Counted from the stretch's first letter, positions 1 through 9,919 are shown. The stretch is 64,000 bases of DNA from Bacteroidota bacterium (GCA_018267965.1 JAFDXK010000002.1:558001-622000); one strand, 5' to 3'. Translations and numbers: made by a program. Notes: generated from the letters alone by a model not told the origin.

Positions 1-1
1 C

Positions 2-1327
2 CTTGGTGCCGGACGTATAGTTTACCAGGAACTGCAACGCATTAATGTAGCCGTTCGTAATGGAGAGCTGGCAGGGAATACTGTTTTATTAGATGCGTTC
101 AATATAGCTAAGGCAAATAATGTTACACTGCATTTAATAGGATTAGTGAGTGACGGCGGTGTGCATTCTCATATCAATCATCTCGAAGCATTGTGTACGC
201 TTGCTGCCCAACACGAAGTGCCTTATGTGGCTATCCATGCTTTTACTGATGGCCGCGATACAGACCCTAAAGGAGGATATGAATACCTGAGTGCATTGCA
301 AAGACATATAGATACTACAGGTGCTAAAATTGCAACGGTATGCGGTCGTTATTATGCAATGGACCGTGACAAGCGTTGGGAGCGTGTAAAGCTTGCTTAC
401 GATGCTTTGGTACATAGTACAGGAGAAAAAACCACAGATGCTTTAGCTGCGGTACAGCATTCTTATGAAGCAGGTGTTACCGATGAATTTATCAAACCCA
501 TTATTGTATGTAATGAAGCTGGTACTCCATTAGCACAAATTAAAGATGGTGATGTTGTTCTGTGTTTCAACTTCCGTACAGACCGTTGCAGGGAGATAAC
601 ACAAGCATTAACGCAACAGGCATTTCCTGAGCAGCAAATGCAACCGCTAAACCTGCATTATATAACCATGACTGAATATGATAAGACATATAAAAATGTT
701 GGCGTCTTATTCCATAATGATAACCTCAATAATACTTTGGGAGAAGTATTAGCTGCAAATGGCAAAACACAAATACGCATTGCCGAAACAGAAAAGTATC
801 CACACGTAAGTTTCTTCTTCAGTGGTGGTCGCGAACAACCTTTCGATGGTGAGCGCCGTATTATGATACCGAGCCCCAAGGATGTTGCTACTTATGATTT
901 GAAACCGCAGATGAGTGCTTTTGAAGTAACTGATGCTATACTTCCAGAGATTGATAAGCAAACAGCAGATTTCATTTGTCTCAACTTTGCCAATGCAGAT
1001 ATGGTAGGCCATACCGGTGTTTGGAATGCAGCAATCAAAGCTGTGGAAACAGTCGATAGCTGTGTAAGCAAAATAGTACCGCTTGCATTAGAAAAAGGAT
1101 ATGCTGTCTTTCTTACTGCTGATCATGGTAATAGCGACTACATGATAAATGAAGACGGCACGCCTAACACTGCGCATACGCTTAATCCTGTTCCGTTCTT
1201 TTTGATTAGTAATGACTACAAAGGAGCATTGAGGCCTGGCAAGCTGGGAGACATGGCCCCAACCATTCTTAAATACATGGGCCTGCCTATACCTAAGGAG
1301 ATGACAGGTAATGTATTGATAGATTAA
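2..1327 (+). CDS. gpmI: 2,3-bisphosphoglycerate-independent phosphoglycerate mutase, 5' truncated by window edge
   Basis: Interconverts 3- and 2-phosphoglycerate in glycolysis, using two manganese ions. The open frame runs in from the left edge: codons from base 2 read LGAGRIVYQEL and then VSDGGVHSH, both typical of the family, so the GTG at 146 is internal. The FTDGRDTDP segment and the C-terminal metal motif TADHGNSDYM followed by NTAHTLNPVP are intact. The N-terminal phosphoserine region lies outside the window. The normal C-terminal end (MTGNVLID) is present. A terminator-like hairpin follows. Identification is firm; only the start is unknown. Confidence 0.95.
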   Translation, partial: LGAGRIVYQELQRINVAVRNGELAGNTVLLDAFNIAKANNVTLHLIGLVSDGGVHSHINHLEALCTLAAQHEVPYVAIHAFTDGRDTDPKGGYEYLSALQRHIDTTGAKIATVCGRYYAMDRDKRWERVKLAYDALVHSTGEKTTDALAAVQHSYEAGVTDEFIKPIIVCNEAGTPLAQIKDGDVVLCFNFRTDRCREITQALTQQAFPEQQMQPLNLHYITMTEYDKTYKNVGVLFHNDNLNNTLGEVLAANGKTQIRIAETEKYPHVSFFFSGGREQPFDGERRIMIPSPKDVATYDLKPQMSAFEVTDAILPEIDKQTADFICLNFANADMVGHTGVWNAAIKAVETVDSCVSKIVPLALEKGYAVFLTADHGNSDYMINEDGTPNTAHTLNPVPFFLISNDYKGALRPGKLGDMAPTILKYMGLPIPKEMTGNVLID

Positions 1328-1359
1328 TTATAGAGCTTTCAGTATCAGAATTTTATACT

Positions 1360-1390
1360 GCTATTAACGGTTAATAGCATGGTTTTTGCA
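1360..1390 (+). terminator. probable intrinsic terminator of gpmI
   Basis: GCTATTAA (1360-1367) pairs with TTAATAGC (1371-1378) around a CGG loop, and a run of five T follows at 1383-1387. It lies 33 bases after the gpmI stop and before the next gene. The stem is AT-rich, so strength is uncertain. Confidence 0.55.
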
Positions 1391-1439
1391 TAAATTTATA
1401 TAAGAATTGTTTAGTTGATTTCACTTAAACCGGGTTCTT

Positions 1440-3065
1440 ATGCAAAGGCTATTTAATCTTTTTTTGATTACTATAATGCTTGGCAGCCATGCCTCAAATG
1501 CGGGTGTTCTGTTTGAAAAAATAACACAGGCTCATAACAATGGTACAGTCTTTCAAACCATTTCTCTTTTCAGCGTAGGTGATGCTCCTACGCATAGTAC
1601 ACTGCTAAAGTCAGAACGTATATTATTGCCTGTAACATCGTCAATAACATCTTTATATCAGAATAAATACAAGGCAGTTTCACTGCAATTGCAGGCTGCT
1701 GATGGTAATACATATGTTTTGGAGATGATGCAAAGCAGTCCATTTGCCTCAGACGCTAAGATAGATTATCAAAATGCGAATGGTATCTATCCTACAAATG
1801 TTGATAAAGGATTGCATTACCAGGGGGCTTTGGCCGGGATGTCTAATTCATTTGCTTCGATGAGTGTTTTTGCAAACGGAGATGTAATGATACTGTTTGG
1901 GAACGACTATGGTAATTTTGTTCTCGGTAAGTTAGAAGACGGTTCGGGTAAATATATTTTATATAACGACAAGGATTTTAAAGACAGGCCTTATGCACCC
2001 TGTGGTGTAGATGATGATATGTATAACCGGGCAGGTAGCGAGAGTGCGCAAAAAACAACAGGGTATATTTGTAAGAAGGTGCGTATGTACTGGGAAGCAG
2101 ATTACCAGTTATATAAAAACAGGCAGAATTCTGTGACACTTGCTCAAAACTATTTATCCGGGTTGTTCAACCAGGTGCAGACCTTATATGCTAATGAGAC
2201 AATTATTATTGAATTGAGTGGTGTAAAGATTTGGACTACTGATGATGGCTATATAGATACCTCATCAGGCGCAGCACTTACAAGTTTTCAAAACAGGTGG
2301 AATAGTGCAGGCAATGCATATGACGGAGATATAGCTCACCTTTTAGCTTGCGATAATAAAGGTAATGGTGGGGTTGCCTATGTAAATGTATTGTGCAAGC
2401 GAAATACAGCGTTTGCATATAGCGAGGTGCACGTTGGGTATAATACCGTACCTACATATTCTTGGGATGTAGAAGTGTGTACGCACGAGGAAGGGCATAA
2501 TTTGAGTTCAAGACATACACATTGGTGTGGGTGGAATACGGGCTCATTAGGTACTTGCGGTTCAATCGATAATTGCTATAAACAAGAGTCTACCAGTTTA
2601 TGCAGCACCTGTCCCAGCACCTACGATAATGCTGCAAGCACTTCGGCATGGGAAGGTACAATTATGAGTTATTGTCATCTTGTGGCACGCGGTATTAATC
2701 TTGCAAATGGTTTTGGGCCTTTACCTGGTAATGCTATCAGAAATGCGGTATCCATATCTTCTTGCCTTACTATGCTGGTTGCAGATTCATGTTTCCCAAT
2801 AGCTACCAATGTTACAGTGCCTGTTTCAAATGGTTCACAAGTTTACGTATATCCAAATCCTGCCGATAAGGTATTATATATAGACAGGTTGCAAACCGAT
2901 GCAAGAGTACAGCTTTTTGATATGTTCGGACGAGAGGTGTTTGTAATAAAATCGACACAACAAAAAGAGATGATTGATATGTCTCTTCTTACATCAGGAA
3001 ACTATATACTACAGGTTACAACACCACAAGGTGAGCGCATTATTCAAAAGGTCAGTAAAGAATAA
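1440..3065 (+). CDS. Secreted reprolysin-like zinc metalloprotease with T9SS sorting domain
   Basis: A predicted extracellular protease. An N-terminal signal peptide (MQRLFNLFLITIML, cleavage near residue 21) is followed by a propeptide-like region. The metzincin zinc site is HEEGHNLSSRH (His349, Glu350, His353, His359), with a downstream Met-turn in TIMSYCH, resembling the M12B/reprolysin class. Several cysteines cluster just after the zinc site. The last ~80 residues look like a type A type IX secretion sorting domain: VYVYPNPADKVLYI, a GREV turn, and a C-terminal strand with NYILQVTTPQGERI. Such domains direct export through the outer membrane and are then cleaved. The substrate cannot be told from sequence. 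It stands alone, convergent with the protease gene that follows. Confidence 0.85.
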   Translation: MQRLFNLFLITIMLGSHASNAGVLFEKITQAHNNGTVFQTISLFSVGDAPTHSTLLKSERILLPVTSSITSLYQNKYKAVSLQLQAADGNTYVLEMMQSSPFASDAKIDYQNANGIYPTNVDKGLHYQGALAGMSNSFASMSVFANGDVMILFGNDYGNFVLGKLEDGSGKYILYNDKDFKDRPYAPCGVDDDMYNRAGSESAQKTTGYICKKVRMYWEADYQLYKNRQNSVTLAQNYLSGLFNQVQTLYANETIIIELSGVKIWTTDDGYIDTSSGAALTSFQNRWNSAGNAYDGDIAHLLACDNKGNGGVAYVNVLCKRNTAFAYSEVHVGYNTVPTYSWDVEVCTHEEGHNLSSRHTHWCGWNTGSLGTCGSIDNCYKQESTSLCSTCPSTYDNAASTSAWEGTIMSYCHLVARGINLANGFGPLPGNAIRNAVSISSCLTMLVADSCFPIATNVTVPVSNGSQVYVYPNPADKVLYIDRLQTDARVQLFDMFGREVFVIKSTQQKEMIDMSLLTSGNYILQVTTPQGERIIQKVSKE

Positions 3066-3067
3066 AT

Positions 3068-4744
3068 TTATTTCTTTGGGCTGAGCAGTGCCTGATATTG
3101 GGTTGGTTGATCCAATATTTCAAGCGCTTTCTTTACATCATCGTCAGTCTTCAGGCTGTTTTCAACCCTGCCTCGCATGTAGTAATAACGAGTAACGATC
3201 TCGCCTTCAAGAAAACGCATCACCTCTGCTTTATGTTTAGTAAGATCTTGTTTTTTATCATGAGAGATTTTTGCCTGCAAGCTGGCAAATTCTGTTTTTG
3301 CAGCGTCATAATTTTTTTCACGAATGGCTATTTGTTTCAGGGAGTCCAGCACTATTTCAGTATATGATTTGTAGGAGTAGTCTTTATTTTCTAACCATTT
3401 ACTGAAAGCATTAAAATCATTATCGGTCAGAGTAAAACTACCGGCCGGTGCAATGGTTTTATGCTCCTTTACATACTGAGTCGTGTAATCGAAAAAATAA
3501 TTCTTATTGTATAAAGTAATGACCAACTGGCTGATATCTTCATTAGGTACATTTACTTCAGGTTCAACACCGCCACCACTTAATACTTTGCGTCCGTTGG
3601 CAGTTTTGTATTCTTTTTTCAGCGAGTCAGGTATATTGCTTACTGTGCCATCGGCATTACGGTTGCTGTAATCTTTTACCTGTATACAACGTCCGCTAGG
3701 AGTGTAATATTTAGCTATTGTTACTTTTAGCCTTGCATTGTATCCCAATGGATGTGTTACCTGTACTAGCCCTTTGCCGTAAGAACGTACACCGATAATA
3801 ACTGCGCGGTCAAGGTCTTGCAGTGTGCCGGCTACAACCTCTGACGCAGAGGCTGAATATTGGTTGACCAAAACAGTTACCGGAATTTTCAGGTCCCACG
3901 GCTGTTGGGTAGTGTGCATCTCTTCCGATAATTCAGGCACTTTGCCTTTTGTATTTACAACTAACTGGCCTTTGTCTAAAAATAAATTGCAAATAGATAC
4001 AGCTTCGTTAAGCAACCCACCCGGGTTGTTGCGAAGGTCAAGTACTACACCTTTAAGATTGGGTTGTAATTTTTTGAGGCTGTCAAGGTCTTTTTTTATC
4101 ATGCTAGCCACATTTGGCAAAAATTGTGCAAGATGTACGTAAGCCACATCTTTATTTTTGCCGGTCAGGCCAAAATAAGGCACTGGGGCCAGCTCTATTT
4201 CTTCGCGTTTAAATGTCTTGGTAGATTCAATGCCTGTATATGCATCTTTGATTTTCATACTGATGTTGGTACCGGCAGAGCCTTTCAAAAGCACGCCTAT
4301 ATCATCAACGTTTTTGCCTTTAAGAACCTGGTTATCTATAACCAGCACTTCGTCACCCGGATGCAGACCTGCTTTATATGCAGGGCTGTACTCATATACT
4401 TCGCTTACAAAAATACGACCGTCCTTTTCCCTCATATTGGCGCCAATACCACCATACTTGCCTGTAGTCTGAAACTCAAACTCTTCGATATCAGATTCTG
4501 TGATATAGGTTGTGTAGGGATCCAGGCCATCAAGCATGGCATCAATACTGCTCTTTACTAATTTGCCCGGTTCGATAGGGTCAACATAATATGTGTTGAG
4601 CTCTTTAAATAATGTAGTGTATATATCGAGGTTCTTGGAAATTTCAAAATAGGAATCAGCATTTTTGGCCTGTATAAAACAAAATGCAGTTGCTGCAAGA
4701 GCAAAACCAAATATAAACCCGCGAAACTTCTTTATTCTTTTCAT
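3068..4744 (-). CDS. C-terminal processing peptidase, S41 family, with PDZ domain
   Basis: A periplasmic serine protease that trims or degrades envelope proteins. The order is an N-terminal membrane anchor or signal (residues ~8-26), a helical region, a PDZ domain (around GGIGANM and AGLHPGDEVLVI), and the S41 protease domain. The catalytic serine lies in NQYSASASEVVAG and the lysine in RSYGKGLVQ, so the Ser/Lys dyad is present. DLRNNPGGLLNEAV is the usual core strand. A C-terminal helical extension of about 150 residues follows, as in many Bacteroidota CtpA-like proteins. The gene ends two bases from its convergent neighbour. Native substrates are unknown. Confidence 0.93.
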   Translation of the reverse strand: MKRIKKFRGFIFGFALAATAFCFIQAKNADSYFEISKNLDIYTTLFKELNTYYVDPIEPGKLVKSSIDAMLDGLDPYTTYITESDIEEFEFQTTGKYGGIGANMREKDGRIFVSEVYEYSPAYKAGLHPGDEVLVIDNQVLKGKNVDDIGVLLKGSAGTNISMKIKDAYTGIESTKTFKREEIELAPVPYFGLTGKNKDVAYVHLAQFLPNVASMIKKDLDSLKKLQPNLKGVVLDLRNNPGGLLNEAVSICNLFLDKGQLVVNTKGKVPELSEEMHTTQQPWDLKIPVTVLVNQYSASASEVVAGTLQDLDRAVIIGVRSYGKGLVQVTHPLGYNARLKVTIAKYYTPSGRCIQVKDYSNRNADGTVSNIPDSLKKEYKTANGRKVLSGGGVEPEVNVPNEDISQLVITLYNKNYFFDYTTQYVKEHKTIAPAGSFTLTDNDFNAFSKWLENKDYSYKSYTEIVLDSLKQIAIREKNYDAAKTEFASLQAKISHDKKQDLTKHKAEVMRFLEGEIVTRYYYMRGRVENSLKTDDDVKKALEILDQPTQYQALLSPKK

Positions 4745-4941
4745 CGTCCTGAATGATATGATAGCAATGTACGAAATAAAGAGTTTTGCATAATAAGGTG
4801 TAACATTTTTAACAGCCTATACACTGTCGGGAGTGCTTTTATTGTCAGAGATTTGTCTCAACTGATAAAGTAGTATCACTCCAAATGTCATTATAGGGCA
4901 AATAATCGTAAATTGCTACTAGCTGCAATACCCTTTTGTTT

Positions 4942-5601
4942 ATGTGTAAATGTATACTTGGTTGCTTATTTGGTGCATTGTTACTGGTTGTTTATCCGGC
5001 ACAGGCTCAACAACTTTTTAATGAGGGCGTTATTACATACCGGGTAAACATAGACCCACCGGCCGACCATGAAGGTGTGGTACAATATTCGGGTAATTAC
5101 ATAATTACAATCAAGGGCAAACAAGTTAAAGCTGAATTGAAGCTTGATAACGGCTTTACTAATACCATGCTTTACAATTTTCAGGCAAACACTGTTTACT
5201 CATTGAGAAAAATAAATAACAGGGATTATGCAATTCAATTAGATCTGCCGCAATTGCAATCATCATGGCAGAAATTTGAAGGCTACACGATAAAGGCAAC
5301 CGGGGCTAAAAAAACTATTGCAAAAAATAATTGTGTCGAAGCCAACTTAGTATATAAGAATGGCAGTACTATAGCTGTTTTTTATAATCCTGGCCTGATG
5401 GTGCCAGACGGTGTTTTTGAACGTTTTCCTGCATTAAAAGGATTGCCGTTGTCTTATAGTTACAATAGTGAGGATGGAACAATCACGAGGTTTGAAGCAA
5501 CTAATGTGTTGGAAGAACCTGTAGAGAATGCGGTATTTAAAATACCTGCCCGTTACAAAATGATGAGCTATGCTGATTATAAGGCAATGAGCTCTAAATA
5601 A
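4942..5601 (+). CDS. Secreted protein of unknown function (DUF4412/GLPGLI-like fold guess)
   Basis: About 219 residues with a clear signal peptide (CILGCLFGALLLVV, cleavage after AQA). The mature part is strand-rich and begins NEGVITYRVNI, which resembles periplasmic proteins of Bacteroidota that start with a 'GVITYxV' strand; that family link is a guess. A TTG at 4936 is in frame, but the ATG at 4942 gives a normal signal peptide and is preferred. The stop codon overlaps the start of the next gene by one base (TAATG), so the two are probably translationally coupled. I cannot assign a function. Confidence 0.75.
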   Translation: MCKCILGCLFGALLLVVYPAQAQQLFNEGVITYRVNIDPPADHEGVVQYSGNYIITIKGKQVKAELKLDNGFTNTMLYNFQANTVYSLRKINNRDYAIQLDLPQLQSSWQKFEGYTIKATGAKKTIAKNNCVEANLVYKNGSTIAVFYNPGLMVPDGVFERFPALKGLPLSYSYNSEDGTITRFEATNVLEEPVENAVFKIPARYKMMSYADYKAMSSK

Positions 5602-6470
5602 TGTATAAAAACAAGTTTATGATACGCAGATTATCAGTGCTGTTATTGATAACAGTTGTTGCCACAAAAGCCGTGTTTGCAGATGGTGTGTATAGAAACT
5701 GGGATGAAGCATTGGAAGATAAATTTCGCGTAAGGGTATTACACATGACATACCGAGGTATTGATAGCATACCGGATATCCTTGACCAGTTCCCCAATCT
5801 CGAAGAAATCAATTTCAGCAATAATAAAATTCAGTTTTTACCGGCATCTGTCACCAAATGCAAAAACCTCAAACGTATAAACTTGTTCCGAAATCACCTT
5901 AAAGTTTTGCCTGCTGATATTCATACCATGAAAAAGCTGGAGGAGTTGATATTGAATTACAATGACCTTGTCAGCCTGCCGGACTCCATAGGCTTTTCAC
6001 CTGCTTTGAAAACGCTTGTACTTAACGGTAATGAGATCAAAACATTGCCTGTATCGATAGGGTATTTCCCTGTCTTGAAAAGACTCGCCTTAAATACCAA
6101 TCAGTTAGAGCATATTCCGGCTTCTCTTACAGAGTTAAAAAAGCTTGTCATATTAGACCTCGGTAATAATTATCTCGAAGAGTTACCCGAAACGCTGGGC
6201 AACTTGCAAACATTGGAATCTTTGTACATCAACAGGAACAGGCTCGGGAAAATACCTGAATCAATAGGTAATTGCAAAAAACTACGCGAACTCGATGTTG
6301 TTGTATGTGGGGTATTAAGGTTGCCTGCTTCTCTTACCGAGCTGCCGGTATTAGAAAATGTATATGTTGATGACCGTACTACTGTGTTTTATCAGCACCC
6401 GAGAATGGTAAACAGGCAGGTAATAACTGTTGTTGCAAATGGAGAGAACTTGTACAGGCCATCTAACTAA
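5601..6470 (+). CDS. Secreted leucine-rich-repeat protein
   Basis: A signal peptide (LSVLLLITVVATKAVFA) precedes about eight leucine-rich repeats of roughly 23 residues, with the pattern LxxLxLxxNxLxxLPxxI (for example LKRINLFRNHLKVLPADI). This is the plant-like/bacterial LRR class that forms a curved solenoid for protein binding. No catalytic domain and no T9SS domain are visible. Either the ATG at 5601 or the one at 5619 (MIRRLSVLLL) could start it; the first overlaps the stop of the upstream gene. The two genes probably form a small operon of exported proteins. The partner is unknown. Confidence 0.85.
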   Translation: MYKNKFMIRRLSVLLLITVVATKAVFADGVYRNWDEALEDKFRVRVLHMTYRGIDSIPDILDQFPNLEEINFSNNKIQFLPASVTKCKNLKRINLFRNHLKVLPADIHTMKKLEELILNYNDLVSLPDSIGFSPALKTLVLNGNEIKTLPVSIGYFPVLKRLALNTNQLEHIPASLTELKKLVILDLGNNYLEELPETLGNLQTLESLYINRNRLGKIPESIGNCKKLRELDVVVCGVLRLPASLTELPVLENVYVDDRTTVFYQHPRMVNRQVITVVANGENLYRPSN

Positions 6471-6490
6471 TAATTGTTACACAGCATAAA

Positions 6491-6524
6491 ATAATAAAAC
6501 CCGCTGTGATGCGGGTTTTATTAT
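6491..6524. terminator. Bidirectional intrinsic terminator
   Basis: A 14-bp perfect stem pairs 6491-6504 with 6511-6524 around a TGTGAT loop. The GC core is CCCGC/GCGGG, with A-tract and T-tract flanks, so it can act on both strands. It sits between convergent genes ending at 6470 and 6544. Confidence 0.9.
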
Positions 6525-6543
6525 AAGGTATCTTCTATCCTCT

Positions 6544-7860
6544 TTATGGGAATACAACACCCCTGTAGCTGTTCACGTCAGCCAGAGGAATAGTTGCTTT
6601 ATATCTTTCGTTGATAGCCATAATGATTTGGTTTGCTACCAATGCATAACCGCGTGGTGTCAGGTGAACGCCATCTAATGAGAAAGCACCACCATTTACG
6701 AAGCTAGTATTGTAAGACACACCGTTGAATACTATACCTGCCTGAACAGTATGCAGGTAAGAGTACATATCAACCATAGGAAGATTTTCTCTTTTTGCCA
6801 TCAGGTAGATGATTCTGTTGAAAGCAGAGATAGCAACATTGATCTTTGCCACTTCGTTTGAAGTCAACACATATTTACCGGGTATTGGTTTGATAGTTCC
6901 CCAGCCTTTGCATTTAACTGAATCAAGAGGCAAAGAAAGCAATATTAATTCACCATCTCTGATCTGTCTGAATTTTGCAGGAACACTAGAGTCTTCAATT
7001 ACAAAATAGTTGCTACCGGCTTCAAAGCGAACACCACTAGCACCATTGTAAGAATTATTCAAACGGTAAGCATCGTCCTGGCTAATGGTCAGGCCTTTAG
7101 CGCCGATGGTAGTAAAGAATGGTATTGCTGTAATATCAGGAATGTTTATCAAAACACCCTGAGCGCCGCTGCGCCTTAAGTTAGATAAGGTAGTATCGTA
7201 AGCAGCATTAAACATATCTACATTAGAGATAGTGTTAACACCACCTGCACCCGGAGATGCCTGGTCGCCACCGTTAGTAGCGTAGCCTAATACGTCATTA
7301 CTGCCTATCCATAATGTAAAGAATGTTGGATGCAATACTGCAGCTTCATCAGCAGGACGAGAACCTGCAGGGTCTAAATAAAAACGTCTTGCGTAAGGGT
7401 TCAGCATACCATAACCGCGAACCAGGAAATCGATACAACGAATGCCCGGAACGCCCATGTTATTGTATGGACCATTAGCAGCAATGCTCATGCTACTTGT
7501 AGCAGAGTCTAAAGCACCTGTATAATATTGTGGAGCTAGAGAGGCAGCAGTATCACAAGGACCTTGAACCATATTCAGGAACATCCTTGGGCCTGGATAA
7601 CCATATTTGCCCGGTAATAAAGGTTGTACGAAGTTACCTGCACCTACAATTTTAAATTGGTTATACAGAATTGCCGGATAAGAATTCATCTGGCCTTCCC
7701 TGTATAAGCTACCATCTGCATAACCGGCAGTGAGTGAGTTACCTACAGCTACATAACGAGTGAAGTCTGCATCGCCCCTTGTTGCCTGGTTTGGTGTGAT
7801 GTTGGGTTTGCATGACGCCATCAGGCAAGCCATCAAACCGAGTATATATATCTTCTTCAT
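6544..7860 (-). CDS. SGNH/GDSL-type hydrolase-like lipoprotein
   Basis: A probable surface or periplasmic lipoprotein of the SGNH hydrolase class. A lipobox-like signal ends at LMASC, with Cys17 as the lipid-bearing residue. The block I nucleophile motif is VGNSLTAGY (GNSL in place of GDSL), the block III Asn is in WIGSNDVLGY, and the block V Asp/His pair is in LDGVHLTPRGY. Members hydrolyse esters of lipids or polysaccharides; the substrate here is unknown. It lies 22 bp downstream of a FadL-family porin on the same strand, an arrangement that fits hydrolysis and uptake of a hydrophobic ester (inference). Confidence 0.85.
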   Translation of the reverse strand: MKKIYILGLMACLMASCKPNITPNQATRGDADFTRYVAVGNSLTAGYADGSLYREGQMNSYPAILYNQFKIVGAGNFVQPLLPGKYGYPGPRMFLNMVQGPCDTAASLAPQYYTGALDSATSSMSIAANGPYNNMGVPGIRCIDFLVRGYGMLNPYARRFYLDPAGSRPADEAAVLHPTFFTLWIGSNDVLGYATNGGDQASPGAGGVNTISNVDMFNAAYDTTLSNLRRSGAQGVLINIPDITAIPFFTTIGAKGLTISQDDAYRLNNSYNGASGVRFEAGSNYFVIEDSSVPAKFRQIRDGELILLSLPLDSVKCKGWGTIKPIPGKYVLTSNEVAKINVAISAFNRIIYLMAKRENLPMVDMYSYLHTVQAGIVFNGVSYNTSFVNGGAFSLDGVHLTPRGYALVANQIIMAINERYKATIPLADVNSYRGVVFP

Positions 7861-7882
7861 GCTATTTCTTGTTTTCTAAAGT

Positions 7883-9115
7883 TTAAAAATCGTAAGTAAT
7901 GCCTAAACCCGGATTAATTACTTTAGTTTGATACATACCTGTAAAGTTAGATTCGTTCACAGTACCTGTACGTTTTGGTATGAATACATATTCCAGTACG
8001 CCAAGTATTGTAAGTCTTTTGATTGGTTTGAATGTCAAACCAACTGAAGTGTTGATATGGTCTGCATCCGGCAAATCTGGAGACAGATAACCATCTTTTA
8101 CCGGAGATGGGTCATAAGCAACACCAGCCATTGCTACAAATTTTTCACCCAGTTTGTAGTTAGCACCCAAACGCAATATCATAGTGTTTTTATAACGGCG
8201 TGGAGAGTGTATGTCTTGTACAGCCGGAGTGTGTGATTCATAATCAAACTTTAGTGTATCATAACTGCTCCATCCTACGTAGCTCGCATCAACCTGAATA
8301 CCTAACCTTTCAGTTGGGCGAACTGCTAAACCTACAGTGATAACCCTTGGCAATCTTACTTTAGATGAGAATGCAGAATAAGGGAATTGTCCTGACAGAG
8401 AAGCAGGTACGTTGAACGTAGCATAACCTCTTTTTACTTTCATATCAACACCTGAACGGTAGTTGATACCGAATTGCAACCATTCTGTAGCACGCAAATG
8501 AATACCGAGGTTATAACCTACACCATGTGCATCGCCTTTCAGTTCTGCACTGCCATCCCTGTTAGCGCTGTCTTGCAGCGGAATAGCTTTGCGAACAGTA
8601 AGGTTACCGGTAGCATATATGAAACCACCACCTACTGACACCACATCATTGATGTGATAGCTGATAGTAGGTTGGAAGAACATAGTTTGCATTTGAATAT
8701 CCTGTATTACATAACGGCCTTTCCAGTTATCATCCCATTTGATACCTGTACCGAATGGTGTATATATGCCAAGGCCTAAAGCCAGCTTGCTTTTATACCT
8801 AACCGGTCCGCCAACGTATACGTTGAACGGAGTGTATGTACGAGTTACTGCATCTGCACTGTATGTGCCTGATGGGGTCTCAACATAACGGGTGCGAGGC
8901 GTTAGTGCCTGTACGCTCACATATCCTTGAATGTGTTTAAGTTCGCTAAGCGCGCCGGGATTGTAGAAAATGCTTGAGGCATCCCAGGCAGCAGCTGTAC
9001 CTGTTCCTCCTTGAGCCAATTGCCTAACCCCTTGCAGGCTTAGTTGAAATGCGCCACCGAATGCTACTGCTGATGTCAGTAGCAACGAGCCCATTAGTAA
9101 AAATTGTTTCTTCAT
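7883..9115 (-). CDS. FadL/OmpP1/TodX-family outer membrane transporter
   Basis: An outer-membrane beta-barrel for hydrophobic compounds such as long-chain fatty acids. A signal peptide (LLMGSLLLTSAVAFG) is followed by the family N-terminus, with AQGGTGTAAAWDASS and FYNPGAL, a hallmark of the hatch region. The rest alternates amphipathic strands and ends in an aromatic residue (LGITYDF), as expected for barrel assembly by BamA. At 410 residues the length is normal. It is the first gene of a likely two-gene unit with the GDSL lipoprotein. The ligand is not predictable. Confidence 0.9.
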   Translation of the reverse strand: MKKQFLLMGSLLLTSAVAFGGAFQLSLQGVRQLAQGGTGTAAAWDASSIFYNPGALSELKHIQGYVSVQALTPRTRYVETPSGTYSADAVTRTYTPFNVYVGGPVRYKSKLALGLGIYTPFGTGIKWDDNWKGRYVIQDIQMQTMFFQPTISYHINDVVSVGGGFIYATGNLTVRKAIPLQDSANRDGSAELKGDAHGVGYNLGIHLRATEWLQFGINYRSGVDMKVKRGYATFNVPASLSGQFPYSAFSSKVRLPRVITVGLAVRPTERLGIQVDASYVGWSSYDTLKFDYESHTPAVQDIHSPRRYKNTMILRLGANYKLGEKFVAMAGVAYDPSPVKDGYLSPDLPDADHINTSVGLTFKPIKRLTILGVLEYVFIPKRTGTVNESNFTGMYQTKVINPGLGITYDF

Positions 9116-9211
9116 AAAGAACGTTTTGGAATAAAATGTAATCGACTGATTAATTACAAAATTTGCCTTAAGATAGAACGAATAACGTGAATATGCAATA
9201 TAGAGGCAGAA

Positions 9212-9919
9212 TTAATTGGCAACGCCAATAGTAGCAAGGCTTACAGCCGAATGTGGGATAGTCAGAATAGCCTTTGCACATGCCTCTAAAGTAGCCCCCG
9301 TTGTCAATACATCATCTATTATTAATACATGTTTGCCTGAATACTTCTCAGTATTTTTCACATTAAAAGCATCTTGCATATTTTCGATGCGTTCTTCCCG
9401 GGTTTTTTGGGTCTGGCTTTCGGTGTTTCTTGCCCGGTATAATAAATCTGTAACCACCGGTAACTCCAAGACTTCACTCATACCCTCTGCTATAATTTCC
9501 GTTTGGTTATAACCACGTGCGGCTTCTTTTTTAGGATGTAACGGAACTGGTACTATAATATCTATGCCTTGATGCCAGTTGAGCAGTTTCAAATCGTGCC
9601 CTAGTTGCCTGCCCAGGAAAATACCTATCTCTTTTTTGCCATCATATTTAAGTCCATGCATCAGGTGTTGCAACAGGCCGTCTGCAGTAAAGTAGGCAAA
9701 TGATGTAGCTTTTTGAACAGGTACTCGCCCTGCAAAACGCATGGCAGTTTCGTTATCTGCTATATGATGAAAAGCAGTACGCGGTAGATTGAATACATTA
9801 CAGTTCAGACAAAGTATTTCTTCCTCAGCCAGTAAAGGTTTACTGCAACCTTCACATAAGTGAGGATAGATGAGGTGGCTTAGGCCATGAGTGAGGTCTT
9901 TAATAATATTATCCGTCAT
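9212..9919 (-). CDS. ComF family phosphoribosyltransferase-like protein
   Basis: An N-terminal four-cysteine zinc motif (CEGC near residue 18, CLNC near 36) precedes a PRPP-binding type I phosphoribosyltransferase fold, with VLIIDDVLTTGAT near residue 200 as the PRPP loop. ComF proteins are linked to DNA uptake in competent bacteria; the biochemical reaction is not established. Its start overlaps the stop of the unknown gene 9909-10478 by 11 bases, so radA, the unknown gene and comF form one transcription unit. Length (235) is typical. Confidence 0.92.
   Translation of the reverse strand: MTDNIIKDLTHGLSHLIYPHLCEGCSKPLLAEEEILCLNCNVFNLPRTAFHHIADNETAMRFAGRVPVQKATSFAYFTADGLLQHLMHGLKYDGKKEIGIFLGRQLGHDLKLLNWHQGIDIIVPVPLHPKKEAARGYNQTEIIAEGMSEVLELPVVTDLLYRARNTESQTQKTREERIENMQDAFNVKNTEKYSGKHVLIIDDVLTTGATLEACAKAILTIPHSAVSLATIGVAN

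Noticed and set aside
4124-4561. 145-codon plus-strand open frame opposite the S41 protease
   Set aside because: It lies wholly inside a well-supported gene on the other strand, and its translation has no domain or normal composition.
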